Under the pieces are notes generated by a model. That model saw only the letters and a program-made list of their open reading frames with translations, did not search any database and was not told the DNA's origin. Below are positions 44,340 through 53,143 of a stretch of DNA of 64,000 nucleotides, in pieces. Every line of letters starts with the position of its first letter. Position 1 is the first letter of the stretch. Source of the stretch: Echinicola vietnamensis DSM 17526 (GTDB lineage: Bacteria > Bacteroidota > Bacteroidia > Cytophagales > Cyclobacteriaceae); the NCBI RefSeq assembly GCF_000325705.1, contig NC_019904.1, positions 5,191,501 to 5,255,500 of the forward strand. Reading direction: 5' to 3'. A program made the translations under genes and the position numbers.

Positions 44340-46405
44340 TCAAGAAGGTTGTTCATCCAATGGAATGGCAAACCAAAAGGTACTTCCTTTTCCCTGTTCT
44401 GACTCTACCCCAATTTTTCCATTGTTCATTTCAATGTATTGCCTGCTCAGGACAAGCCCCAGCCCTGTACCTATTTCATGGTGGGTACCTTCTGTGCTCA
44501 TGTTCACTTCATCGAAGATATGCGGCAACCTTTCTGCTGGAATACCTGTACCAGTATCCACCACGGAGACCATCAACAACCTTCCCCCACTATTGGTCTT
44601 ATTGTTAATGATGATCTGGTCACCCTGTCCAGAATATTTAATGGCATTGGCCAGAAAGTTACGTACAACAATTTTGACCATTTCCACATCGGCAAGGACC
44701 ATCCTTGGTCCTGTACGATCAATGATCTCTATCCCTTTCTTTGTTGCGTCAGGGAGGAGTAAAGATATGGTCTTTTTCACTATTTCCTTTATTTCAAACC
44801 TGACCGGACGTGCTGAAGTTTCGGTCATCTGGCTTTTCGCCCACAAGACGAGGTCCTTTACAAAATAATTGACCTCGCTTAATTTCGTGCCGATCTCCTT
44901 GGTAAGCATTTCCATTTCTTCTTTGGTGAACATCCCTTCCTGATACATGTCAATGGTACTTTTAAGGGAGTTCAACGGTGTCTTTACATCATGTGCCACT
45001 ACTGACAATATCCTGTCCTTGAAATTCCCCATCCTTTCAAGTTCCCTGTTCTGAGCATCCATCTCTTCTTGGTGTTTTTTTTGTATCCTATTGGTACGGC
45101 GTATATTTCGGAGATAGAGAAATAACAACAGGACCATCAAGACCAATAATATCGATAGGACGAGGATAAAATAGGTGAAATTACGCTGGCGAAGCAATTG
45201 CTCCCTGTGCTTTTGGTTGACTGTTTTTATCGCTTGGTCATGCCGGAACTGCTCCTCGGCTCTCACCAATTGAATCCTTACCTCTTGATTCATCAAACTG
45301 TCTCCAAGAAGGGTATATTCCTGATAACTGTCAAGTGCTGCTTTATAATCGCCCTTTGCCGCTTGTATCCCACTTAAGACAAGTAATCCCTCTCTTGTCA
45401 GGGCAATATGGTTGATTTTCCGTGCCATATGGAGTCCTCTTTGCACTTGAACATAAGCTTCAGTCGGTTTCCCTGCCTCAAGTAGGCATTTTGCTATTTT
45501 AAGGTCTGCTTCGGCTACTTTTTGTTCGGTCCCCATCTTCATCGCAATATTTATTGCTTCAGCATACTTTTCCATGGCCGTCACCGGATTTCCCGTCTGC
45601 TCCAATAAGTCCCCCAAAGCCATATAGGACCTGACCATTCCGGCCCTATGCCCCCCCCTACTTTCTTTTAATGCCCGCTCATAAAACTCATTGGCTTTTG
45701 CATGCAGGTTTTCCTGGAGATACGACCGGCCTATCCTTATATCCAACATGTGCTGGATATCGTGGTAACCTGAACGGTCATATAGGGACTTGCTCAGGGT
45801 ATAGGACTTCCTTGCTTCCCGTAAATTCCCCTGAAGCTCATGGACCTGTCCAATGGTCCAGTGATTTCGGGCCACTTGCTTGTCAAAACCGTTTTGGGTG
45901 GCGATTTCCAAGCCTCTATAAGCCAGTTGCTGTGCCTTTTCGTACAAACCTATATCCAAGTAGACCATCGACAGGTTTATGCACAATACCCCTATTTCCT
46001 TTCTGAATCCCAATTTTTCGGCCTGTGCCATTGCATCCTTTTCCACCACTATGGCTTCCTTGAAGTTTCCTTTTTCATAATGGGCCGTACCGATATTGAT
46101 CAGCGCGGCCAACACTCCCCGTTCGTATCCTATTCGATTGCTAACCAGAAGGGCCCTTTTCGATATGGCCATCACCGAATCCGGGGCGGTACTCCAATAC
46201 CGGAATTGATATAGCCTGTGTCCTTTTCGTAACCGGGATCTTGCTGAAACTGCTCTACTTTTTTCCGCAAACTATCCCTGTCCAGCTCCTGGGCGAACGT
46301 TACGGAGGACAGTACAATATTTACTGCCCAAAGGTACCAAGATGCTATACAGGACTTACGTACCATAAAAATGTACACTTTAGTTTTCTTGCTCTTGGTA
46401 TACAA
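44340..46405 (-). pseudogene. TPR-containing sensor histidine kinase, frameshifted near its N-terminus
   Basis: The kinase frame (44340-46175) encodes TPR repeats (about 1-290), a membrane span (FTYFILVLSILLVLMVLLLF), HisKA with SVVAHDVKTPLNSLKSTIDM, and HATPase motifs NAIKYSGQGD, VVDTGTGIP and GTGLGLVLSR. Its signal peptide and first ~60 residues are in another frame (46172-46405: AVNIVLSSVTFAQELDRDSL, then QFQQDPGYEKDT) that stops at 46172. Upstream of its first start, the kinase frame still reads YQFRYWSTAPDSVMAISKRA, matching the usual beginning of the TPR region, so one protein has been split by an indel near 46180-46260. It is probably inactive unless translated by re-initiation, in which case it would lack a signal peptide. 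Confidence 0.78.
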
Positions 46406-46696
46406 TAAATAAACTTTGACATTAAATAACCATTATTCCCCCTTAAAATTTTCGAAAAAACCACTTTGCCACCATTGGTTTTGCCATGATGAATTTTATA
46501 AGAAAAGCCCATTTAAGTCCTTCAATCCAAGAATGGAGGGAAACCATTTCTGAATACTAAAAGGCACCTTCCATACGGATTTCGCAATTCCTTGGCCTTT
46601 CATGAGCCTGACTTAGTTTACCATTCAGCTACCTTACTTTTGCAATTCAACCATGGTTCAATCCGCTATGGGCTTCAAGTCACCAATTATGGATCT
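46406..46696. other. 291 bp between the kinase and the mob operon
   Basis: No gene recognised. The kinase promoter should lie at the left edge and the end of the mob transcript at the right edge. No hairpin with a clear T-run was identified after the mobC stop at 46697. Confidence 0.4.
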
Positions 46697-48679
46697 TTAT
46701 CGCTTTCTGATGATCAGGCCTGCCAGTCCTGGGCTGTCCAGCATCCTGTCCAGTTCCGACTCTATCAGTTCGCTGACCTCGGATTTGATCCTTTTGTAAT
46801 TATTGGCCACTTCGTGTTCGGTTAGTTTCCTGCATGGTGGAATGGGCCGGTATCCTCTTTCTTCCCTTCGGATTGCCTCATGGTCATTTTGGATAGCGGC
46901 ATGAAACCCCTTTAATTTGATGGGCTGATCGGGCGTATCGGCCACCATCCCCACAAATTCCCCCGAGGACAGGGAGGCGATCGTAGATTGGGGCACTGCA
47001 AGGTCAAGCTGTACCGAATGGCTTATGGAGGTATCGTTGGAATTGACGGACCTGCTCTGCCTGGGCTGTCGGATCTTCCCAAACCGTTCGGACAATTGCT
47101 TTGCCGTATCGCCAAGCACCTGCCCTGAAACGATATTGCCCACCGTGTTCATGATCACCTCTGCATGCTCCCTGCCGTAGTCCTTTTTGAGCTGGCTGTA
47201 ATCCTGAACGCCCAGACAGGTCGCCACCTTGTTGCTCCTTGCCGTGGCGATCAGGTTATCTATCCCGTTAAAATAAATGGTCGGAAATTCATCGAAGACC
47301 AGGCTGGACTTGAGCTTTCCCTTCTGGTTGGCCAGCTTGGTGATCCTGGAAATATACAGGCTCAGCACTGCACCGTACACCTGTTGCTTTTGTGGGTTGT
47401 TTCCCATGCATACGATCTTCGGCCTGTCCGGATTGTTGATGTCCAGGGTAAATTCACTTTCGGAAAGCACATAGTAAAGCTGTGGGGAGGATAACCGGGC
47501 CATGGTGATCTTTGCACTGGCAATCTGGCCTTCAAGTTGATCGGCAGCCCCTTGCATAAATGCGGAGACAAAGGGATTGATCAGCACCTCTATCTCCGGT
47601 TCACACCGCAGGACCGAAAACAGCTTCTCGTACTCTACCTGCATCATTTCAATGACATGGGGAAGGGTACAGTACTTCCCTTCCTTGTACCGTTTGAGAA
47701 ACCAGATCACGGCAGTTAGAAAATTAATCGGCGATTCTACAAAGAAGTCCCCTTGTTTTTTAATCCATTCCCTGTTTAGCCCCATCATAATGGTCCGAGA
47801 AGCCTCGCTGGCATCGGTGATGTCCAGCATGGTGGACGGTTCAAGGGGATTGCACCGATGACTGCGGGAAAGGTCATCAAAATTGATGGTGTAGAATGTC
47901 GGTGCTATCCTGTAGGCGGCCTTATTTTTCCGCAGGGCATTATAGGCAATTCGGGAGAGGTCATCGTACTTAAAATCATAGATAAACATGGAAAAGCCCT
48001 TAGCTATGTGTTGAACGATCACATGCCGGATGACAAAATAGCTTTTCCCTGAACCTGGTGTTCCCAATACCAACAGGGCCCGGAAGGGGTTGATGATGTT
48101 GATCCAGCTGGGCCTGCTTTTTTGTTTCAGGCGGTATATCGCCGGTAGGTTCACCGAATATTCATTTTCAAGCAGGCGCTCCTCTTGGGGAAAGGTCTCA
48201 TTGTCATGATTGAACACGTCCTTGCTCACCTGCTCTTTTAAACAGCGCGACAACCTACTCCCTCCCCATAGGACCATAAGGTAGCCTGTCACCATGGAGA
48301 TAAGGTAGCAGTATCCGAAAACCAAACGGCCCAGCACTACTGCCTCCCAATAGGTGGCCAAGAAAAACAGGACACTTCCCAGCACCATGGTGATCAAGGC
48401 CGGCAGCCACTTTATGGCGGTATCTTTTTTCCCCTTTGCACCAAGCAGGCTAACGTAGAGCATTCCCAAACATAGTATTTTTGCATAAATGTCGTCCTTC
48501 AGAAAAGGCAATTCCCCTACGTTCTCCACAAATACCGTTAGGACGGGCAAGGAAAGTCCCCATTTTGAAAAGACGCATGGAAGTTCCAGGTAAAGGTGGA
48601 TGAGCAAGATGGCAATGCTTACCTTACGGGTGAGGTCAAGGATCTTACGAAGGGTCTGTTGGTTCTCTCCTGTAGCCAT
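46697..48679 (-). CDS. mobC: Type IV coupling protein MobC (VirD4/TraG family)
   Basis: A 660-residue coupling ATPase that brings the relaxase-DNA complex to the mating channel. N-terminal membrane helices (about 18-135, for example YAKILCLGMLYVSLLGAKGK and AVVLGRLVFGYCYLISMVTG) precede the ATPase domain: Walker A LVLGTPGSGKSYF (Gly206-Ser213), KSSLVFDEFPTIYFNGID with Walker B near 455-460, and ATCLGVQDYSQLKKDYG. It shares one base with the relaxase stop, so the two are coupled. Bacteroidetes elements place mobC downstream of mobA and mobB, as here. Confidence 0.92.
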   Translation of the reverse strand: MATGENQQTLRKILDLTRKVSIAILLIHLYLELPCVFSKWGLSLPVLTVFVENVGELPFLKDDIYAKILCLGMLYVSLLGAKGKKDTAIKWLPALITMVLGSVLFFLATYWEAVVLGRLVFGYCYLISMVTGYLMVLWGGSRLSRCLKEQVSKDVFNHDNETFPQEERLLENEYSVNLPAIYRLKQKSRPSWINIINPFRALLVLGTPGSGKSYFVIRHVIVQHIAKGFSMFIYDFKYDDLSRIAYNALRKNKAAYRIAPTFYTINFDDLSRSHRCNPLEPSTMLDITDASEASRTIMMGLNREWIKKQGDFFVESPINFLTAVIWFLKRYKEGKYCTLPHVIEMMQVEYEKLFSVLRCEPEIEVLINPFVSAFMQGAADQLEGQIASAKITMARLSSPQLYYVLSESEFTLDINNPDRPKIVCMGNNPQKQQVYGAVLSLYISRITKLANQKGKLKSSLVFDEFPTIYFNGIDNLIATARSNKVATCLGVQDYSQLKKDYGREHAEVIMNTVGNIVSGQVLGDTAKQLSERFGKIRQPRQSRSVNSNDTSISHSVQLDLAVPQSTIASLSSGEFVGMVADTPDQPIKLKGFHAAIQNDHEAIRREERGYRPIPPCRKLTEHEVANNYKRIKSEVSELIESELDRMLDSPGLAGLIIRKR

Positions 48680-49947
48680 TATGATCGGTTTGGGGAAAAT
48701 TTGGAATTTCGGGACCTTGGGAGGGAAATAGACTGTTTGGGCAGGACATCCCTGAGCCTGCTCACCCTTTCAACGAATTTCTGGAATTCCGGTGCGGTAT
48801 CCAGCTTCCATACAGGTATTTCTTCCTTCCGATAAGCATTATCCACGGTTTCTTCATGCCCTCCATTGCTTGACTTTTCCTCTAGTGCTTCCTGGATCAC
48901 GGGATACCTTTCCACCAACTTAATGGCCACTTGCCGTGAAACTTCCCGTAACAATTTCCCGGAGATGGTGAACGTCGTCCTGTTAAGGTGGTCTATGGCT
49001 ATTGCCCTTTTCTTATCCCTTCCCATTTGGATACTGATGGCAAATCCATTTTTTTTAAATGTTCCATCCAGGTCCATCAATGCATCTTTTACCATGTTAT
49101 CCTGCACTTCCAAAAAGCGTTCTTTTGCTTCAGCCACTTTGGAGGGAGACACTCTTTTATTCCGTTCCATCCGATTGGTTATACTTCCAAATGTGGGACG
49201 CAGGGATAAGGAACTTGCTTTCACCAAACCTCCCAAATGCCTTCCATGATCGTCCAATGGACAATAGGCCAGTCCACGGTTCCTCCACATCCTCCCTCCT
49301 CTTTTGCCCTGTACCAGCCCCACGTTGAACTGGTGCAAAACAGCTGCAAATTCAGCTATTGAGCCAAAGGTATACTGGCGCAAGACTCCCTTTATGATGC
49401 TTTCCATCCTACCGAGGGTTTCTGTTTTACCATACTCAAGTTTCTCCAAACGTGCCGGATATGAATGTTGCTCCGGTGGTTGAGGAGAAGAATGACGTCC
49501 CATCTCGGCCACCAACTCCCTACAGGCCTTCTTGGAGAGTGTCTTACCCAAATGATGGGTTTCCAACCGTTTTCCGTTTTTGGATATGGTAGTACTGAGG
49601 ACATGTATGTGGGGTTTGTAACTATCTGTATGGTTGAACACCACATAGGGTTGTTTGCCGTAACCGATTCGTTTCATGTATTGCTGGGCTATGTATCGTA
49701 AACTGCGTTTATCCAAACTGTCCGTTTGGGAAAAATGCAGGAAGATATGGATCGCATTTACCTTTACCCTATTGTTCCTGAGAGTATAGGATCGAAAATA
49801 CGCATTCAATTCCTTTCGGTCCATACGCTCCCCCTGGCCCCCAAAACCGTGTACCGTGATCAAGTCGGCCTTGCCTTCACTGATCTTCCTGAAATGGTAA
49901 TAAAGGATGCTGTTTATGTTCCTTCCTACCTTTATCACTGCCATCAT
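48679..49947 (-). CDS. mobB: Relaxase MobB
   Basis: A 422-residue relaxase of the MobB type found on Bacteroidetes elements. It nicks at oriT and leads the strand into the recipient. The metal-binding triad is visible as His106 (VFNHTDSYK), His113 and His115 (KPHIHVLSTT). The catalytic Tyr probably lies near the N-terminus (ILYYHFRK, Tyr16/Tyr17). It starts with a 4-bp overlap with mobA. The C-terminal ~200 residues carry basic DNA-contact sequence. The oriT itself was not located and is expected near the mob promoter. Confidence 0.9.
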   Translation of the reverse strand: MMAVIKVGRNINSILYYHFRKISEGKADLITVHGFGGQGERMDRKELNAYFRSYTLRNNRVKVNAIHIFLHFSQTDSLDKRSLRYIAQQYMKRIGYGKQPYVVFNHTDSYKPHIHVLSTTISKNGKRLETHHLGKTLSKKACRELVAEMGRHSSPQPPEQHSYPARLEKLEYGKTETLGRMESIIKGVLRQYTFGSIAEFAAVLHQFNVGLVQGKRGGRMWRNRGLAYCPLDDHGRHLGGLVKASSLSLRPTFGSITNRMERNKRVSPSKVAEAKERFLEVQDNMVKDALMDLDGTFKKNGFAISIQMGRDKKRAIAIDHLNRTTFTISGKLLREVSRQVAIKLVERYPVIQEALEEKSSNGGHEETVDNAYRKEEIPVWKLDTAPEFQKFVERVSRLRDVLPKQSISLPRSRNSKFSPNRS

Positions 49948-50324
49948 TTCCTGAAATGTCCTTGTACCACTTTCTCCAAAACCTCCAATTTCACCAGCGC
50001 CTCCTTCACCATTCCTTCCAGCCGTCTGGCCATTTTCCGGTTCCTGGGAGTATCATGGTTGACCAAAAATCCATGGACCATTTGGTCTACGTTCACCCCT
50101 ATTTCCTGGATTTCCATGTGAATGGCATGCATCCCTTCCAGGACCCTTTCATAGGTCTGATCATGTGTTCTACACTTGATAGGCCTGTTTGACAGGATTT
50201 GCCTTATCAGCGCACTCATGGAGTGGTTGGTTGATTTCGACAACAGTCCCAACAGCTCTTGGTAGTGGTCTTGGGATATCTTGGACATCACCACAACTTT
50301 TTCCGTCTTTTGCTTTGTCGCCAT
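49944..50324 (-). CDS. mobA: Mobilisation accessory protein MobA (ribbon-helix-helix)
   Basis: A 126-residue protein with an N-terminal RHH-like DNA-binding segment (KVVVMSKISQDHYQELLGLL, then SMSALIRQILSNRP) and a helical C-terminal half (LEGMHAIHMEIQEIGVNVDQ). This is the relaxosome accessory factor that helps MobB at oriT. It begins 6 bp after the stop of the small IS-disrupted gene, so it is downstream of the insertion and may be expressed poorly or from an IS-borne promoter. Confidence 0.88.
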   Translation of the reverse strand: MATKQKTEKVVVMSKISQDHYQELLGLLSKSTNHSMSALIRQILSNRPIKCRTHDQTYERVLEGMHAIHMEIQEIGVNVDQMVHGFLVNHDTPRNRKMARRLEGMVKEALVKLEVLEKVVQGHFRK

Positions 50325-50330
50325 AAAACA

Positions 50331-50542
50331 CTAGTTTTCGAGATTGTACAACCAGTCATGGGCAGCCTCTTTCCAATTGCCTAGCGGCATGCCATTTTCC
50401 TTGTGCCACCCGGTGGACTGGTAGTAAAAATAAAACACTTCTGCCTCGGAAACGGGGACGGACTGTTGTAAAAAAAATGACTTTACCTCTTCAAAATGCG
50501 GTGTCGAGGAAAGGATATTGTTTGATGATTTTGTGTTATAGT
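50331..50542 (-). pseudogene. Small mob-operon gene, 3' part (interrupted by IS66)
   Basis: The minus strand from the IS edge to the TAG at 50331 continues the frame begun at 52993. Joined at the 8-bp duplication the gene has 72 codons: MANYNTKSSNNILSSTPHFE to GNWKEAAHDWLYNLEN. The C-terminal part (EAEVFYFYYQSTGWHKENGM, then PLGNWKEAAHDW) looks like the short helical tail found in small proteins of Bacteroidetes mobile elements. Function unknown. It was the first gene of the mob operon. After insertion only 5 codons remain on the promoter side. Confidence 0.8.
50535..50542. repeat. IS66 target-site duplication (left copy)
   Basis: GTTATAGT here is repeated exactly at 52979-52986, directly outside the GTAACC ends of the IS. 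Eight bp is the duplication size expected for IS66-family elements. Its perfection implies a fairly recent insertion. Confidence 0.95.
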
Positions 50543-50554
50543 GTAACCGCCCTA

Positions 50555-52108
50555 TTAACCGCGTGTTGTTTGGTTAAAGTTTTGTGGGTATAGGTCACGG
50601 ATGTTCTTATGGTTGGTGGTCATGATATTTCTCAGAGCATGTTCGAGCCACTGTTGGGGATTGACGTCATGTAATTTACAGATGCCGAAGAAGGAATAGA
50701 TCATGGCCGCCCTTTGGGCCGCTTTATGGGAGCCGGCAAACAGGTAGTTTTTTCTGCCGACCACCATTGATCTGATTTCCCTTTCCACGGGATTGTTGTC
50801 GATCTCCAGTTTACCGTCATACAGGTAATTGGACAGTTCGGCCCATCTGTTTGCCGAGTAGAACAGGGCTTTTCTCAGCCCACTTTTGGGCAGGGCCTTG
50901 GGCAGCTGCTTCTTGATCCACTCGGACATTTTGTTGATCACCGGCAAGGCCTCGTCCAAACGGAGCTTCTTGCGGTCTTCGGCAGAGAGGTTTTCCTTCT
51001 TGGCCTTTCTTTCCACATCGTAAAGCTTGCCGATAAAGCCCAGGGCCTCGGAAGCGGCCTTCTTGTTTTCCACCAAGGTCTCAAAAAACTTTCTCCTTGC
51101 ATGTGCCCAACAGGCCAGGTGGGTGACCTGCTTATTGGCCACATAATGTTCGTACACGCCATATCCATCACTCTGCAGGTAGCCCTGAAAGTTTTCCAGT
51201 ATGGCACTGGGGCCTTCCTTGCTCCGGGTAGGCCGGTAATCAAAGAGTACGGTGTTTTCCAAAGGGTTATGGTATACCCAGTAGTAACCCGTGTGGCAGG
51301 CGCCCTTCTTGTTGTCGCTGTCCAATACCCGGATGGTACTCTCGTCCACCATAAGATAGCCCATGGCCTTGGTGTCGTCCACCAGACAGTCGTACAGGGG
51401 TTCGAGTTTTTCCAGCCCCTGTTTCACCCATCCCTCAAGTGTGGTGGGCGCTATGGGGATCTTTTCCCGTTTGAAACGCTGCGCCTGCCGGTACAGCGGC
51501 ATATGTTCCAGGTATTTCCTTGTAAGGATGTCGGTGAGCAGGCCGTAACCCGGGATGCCCTTTGGAATGGCCCTTTCCGGCAACAGGCCGATCTTTACCC
51601 CGGCACTGCTGTACCTGTCCTTTGGGGCATACTTATAGCGGATGTATCTTCTGCGGATATATTGGGCAGGGATATAGTCCAGCTCTTCGGTCACTTCCTT
51701 GCCGATACACTCCATGCCGGAAAGGTCCCCTTCCGGATGGATCTCGATCTCTTCCACGGGAAGGTGGTCGGGCAAGGGCTGTCTGCCCGTATGGGCGGGA
51801 CGTTTCTTGCGGATGTATTCCACCTTGCGGGAAAACCCTTCCTGCTGTTGCTGTTCTTGCTCTTGGTCAGGTTCAAAGGGCAGGGCCATCTGGTCCTTGT
51901 TCCCTAAAAAGCGCTCCCGCTTCTGGGCAAAGGACATGCGCTTGAACTTCTCGATCATCGCCAACAACTGCTTCTCATAAGCTTCTTTCTCGGCCAGGAT
52001 ACGTTCCTTCTCGGCTATCACCCGCTCACGGTCGGCCACCTGTTGCTCTGACTTTTGCAGCAGGGCAAGCAGTTCGGCTTTGGTCAACTGGTCGAGTGGC
52101 TTTGACAT
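50555..52108 (-). CDS. tnpC: IS66 transposase TnpC
   Basis: A 517-residue DDE transposase. A coiled-coil start (LLALLQKSEQQVADRERVIA) is followed by a zinc-binding-like domain lacking most cysteines (KRPAHTGRQPLPDHLPVEEI), the catalytic core (DESTIRVLDSDNKKGACHTG, then LQSDGYGVYE and HLACWAHARRKFFE) and the C-terminal EIDNNPVEREIRSMVVGRKN with the final acidic residue. The length is standard for IS66 TnpC. Confidence 0.95.
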   Translation of the reverse strand: MSKPLDQLTKAELLALLQKSEQQVADRERVIAEKERILAEKEAYEKQLLAMIEKFKRMSFAQKRERFLGNKDQMALPFEPDQEQEQQQQEGFSRKVEYIRKKRPAHTGRQPLPDHLPVEEIEIHPEGDLSGMECIGKEVTEELDYIPAQYIRRRYIRYKYAPKDRYSSAGVKIGLLPERAIPKGIPGYGLLTDILTRKYLEHMPLYRQAQRFKREKIPIAPTTLEGWVKQGLEKLEPLYDCLVDDTKAMGYLMVDESTIRVLDSDNKKGACHTGYYWVYHNPLENTVLFDYRPTRSKEGPSAILENFQGYLQSDGYGVYEHYVANKQVTHLACWAHARRKFFETLVENKKAASEALGFIGKLYDVERKAKKENLSAEDRKKLRLDEALPVINKMSEWIKKQLPKALPKSGLRKALFYSANRWAELSNYLYDGKLEIDNNPVEREIRSMVVGRKNYLFAGSHKAAQRAAMIYSFFGICKLHDVNPQQWLEHALRNIMTTNHKNIRDLYPQNFNQTTRG

Positions 52109-52278
52109 GCCCGAAAATAAAACCTCCCGCTTATAAAACCATGGACTTTTTTTCCACAGCCCCTGTGGAAAAAAACCTCAGGAGATGATTTCGGCCATTC
52201 TGGCTTCAAAAAGCTGTCCGTAGGACTAACAGAAGGGCATACAGCCCCGAAAAGCTGAACACGGGTCAGTAAAAAAAA

Positions 52279-52620
52279 TCAACCGGGGATATACCGGGGA
52301 CGCTGCCGGTAGCCTTCCACCTGGATGCCCGCGACCATCAGCACCAGTTCGGGCCAATCCAGCACGCCGTCACCCCTGTCCTCCGGGAGCAGGAAAGTGC
52401 CTTTTTCCAATCGTTTGTAATAGACCACGAAACCGCCCTTCTCCCAGTGCAGGAGTTTGATCAGGTTGCGGTGGCGGTTGACAAAGACGAACACTTCCCC
52501 GGAGACCGGGTCACGGTCCAGTTCATTGGTGACGATCCCGGAAAGCCCGTTGAACCCTTTGCGCATGTCAACCGGGCTGCGGTACAGGAAATATTGGTGG
52601 TGGGAGCCCAGCGAAAACAT
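52279..52620 (-). CDS. tnpB: IS66 accessory protein TnpB
   Basis: A 113-residue IS66 Orf2 protein (MFSLGSHHQYFLYRSPVDMR, KGFNGLSGIV, FVFVNRHRNLIKLLHWEKGG, FVVYYKRLEKGTF). The frame is open to 52797, but the ATG at 52620 overlaps the tnpA stop (TGATG), the usual coupling in this family, and gives the normal length. Required for efficient transposition. The biochemical role is unclear. Confidence 0.93.
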   Translation of the reverse strand: MFSLGSHHQYFLYRSPVDMRKGFNGLSGIVTNELDRDPVSGEVFVFVNRHRNLIKLLHWEKGGFVVYYKRLEKGTFLLPEDRGDGVLDWPELVLMVAGIQVEGYRQRPRYIPG

Positions 52621-52907
52621 CAGTACAGCCTGATCAGGTTGGACAACAGCGATAGGTCCTCGGACGGCACCCGCAGCTTTACCCCGTTCGGGTACACCAC
52701 TTCCACCGCCTCTGCAGGAACACTGCTGCCCTGGGTACGGACCGGTAGAAAACCAGTGGGTTCCCGGACCTGTTCCCCCGCCAGCTTTCGGTACCAATAA
52801 TTGAACTTGGGATAACCGATCCCCTTTCGCGCACTGAAGGATTTCTGCGTCAGACCGCTGCTCTTGTACTCTTTGACAAGGGCGGCCATTTCTTCTTGTA
52901 GGTTCAT
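52620..52907 (-). CDS. tnpA: IS66 accessory protein TnpA
   Basis: A 95-residue IS66 Orf1 protein with an HTH-like start (MAALVKEYKSSGLTQKSFSA, then RKGIGYPKFNYWYRKLA). I take the ATG at 52907. A GTG at 52925 would add six residues. It is the first gene of the IS, 71 bp from the right end, and overlaps tnpB by one base. Confidence 0.9.
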   Translation of the reverse strand: MNLQEEMAALVKEYKSSGLTQKSFSARKGIGYPKFNYWYRKLAGEQVREPTGFLPVRTQGSSVPAEAVEVVYPNGVKLRVPSEDLSLLSNLIRLY

Positions 52908-52978
52908 CACTTTTGCTTTTTCCACAAAGCTATGCGGTCAAAACACGCCATGAAACATGTACTTTATAAGGTGGTTAC

Positions 52979-52993
52979 GTTATAGTTTGCCAT
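52979..52993 (-). pseudogene. Small mob-operon gene, first five codons (MANYN)
   Basis: The ATG at 52993 reads MANYN before the IS66 right end. The 8 bases next to the IS are the second copy of the duplication. The continuation is at 50331-50542. Confidence 0.8.
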
Positions 52994-53076
52994 GATCAAT
53001 AGTTTTTGATTCAATGGCAAATTCACAAACAGAAAGAAAACAATTTCACCAGTTGGACCGGAGTCCTGAAAAAAAT
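52994..53076 (-). promoter_or_regulatory. mob operon promoter and operator (shared with the tra operon)
   Basis: On the minus strand: a T7 run, GGACTCCGGTCC (near-palindrome) and ACTGGTGAA (53045-53076), then 22 bp later a TTTG-type core (GAATTTG near 53018-53024), then the ATG at 52993. Element identity, order and spacing match 30611-30697 upstream of the tra operon. The rest of the two regions is otherwise unrelated. Confidence 0.65.
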
Positions 53077-53084
53077 GCAATAAA

Positions 53085-53112
53085 AAAGCCATTCGCTTTC
53101 GCAAATGGCTTT
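53085..53112 (-). terminator. Terminator after the nucleotidyltransferase gene
   Basis: AAAGCCATT and AATGGCTTT pair, and on the minus strand the stem is followed by TTTTTTATTGC. It lies 32 bp after the stop at 53144 and insulates the chromosomal gene from the mob promoter just downstream. Confidence 0.85.
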
Positions 53113-53143
53113 CATCCAATTTATAATACTGAAATTCTTCTAT

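Larger units (their letters stand above)
50543..52978 (-). mobile_element. IS66-family insertion sequence
   Basis: A 2436-bp element with tnpA, tnpB and tnpC in one direction. The ends are imperfect inverted repeats both beginning GTAACC (left GTAACCGCCCTATTAACC; right, read inwards, GTAACCACCTTATAAAGT). It is flanked by the 8-bp duplication GTTATAGT. All three genes look intact, so the element is probably still mobile. It separates the mob promoter from mobA/B/C. Confidence 0.95.
20340..53080. mobile_element. Integrative conjugative element core (approximate limits)
   Basis: The stretch from the tra terminator to the region upstream of the mob operon holds DUF3945-type, TraN, TraM, TraL-like, TraK, TraJ, three TraI-like, TraG, TraF, TraE, RteC, MobC, MobB and MobA genes, the recognisable transfer machinery of Bacteroidetes conjugative transposons. 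Cargo lies between tra/rteC and mob. Missing from view are an integrase, excisionase, ParA-like TraA, TraB-D and TraO/P/Q. Limits are therefore set by gene content, not by attachment sites. The element may extend left to radC (13.5 kb). Confidence 0.6.
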
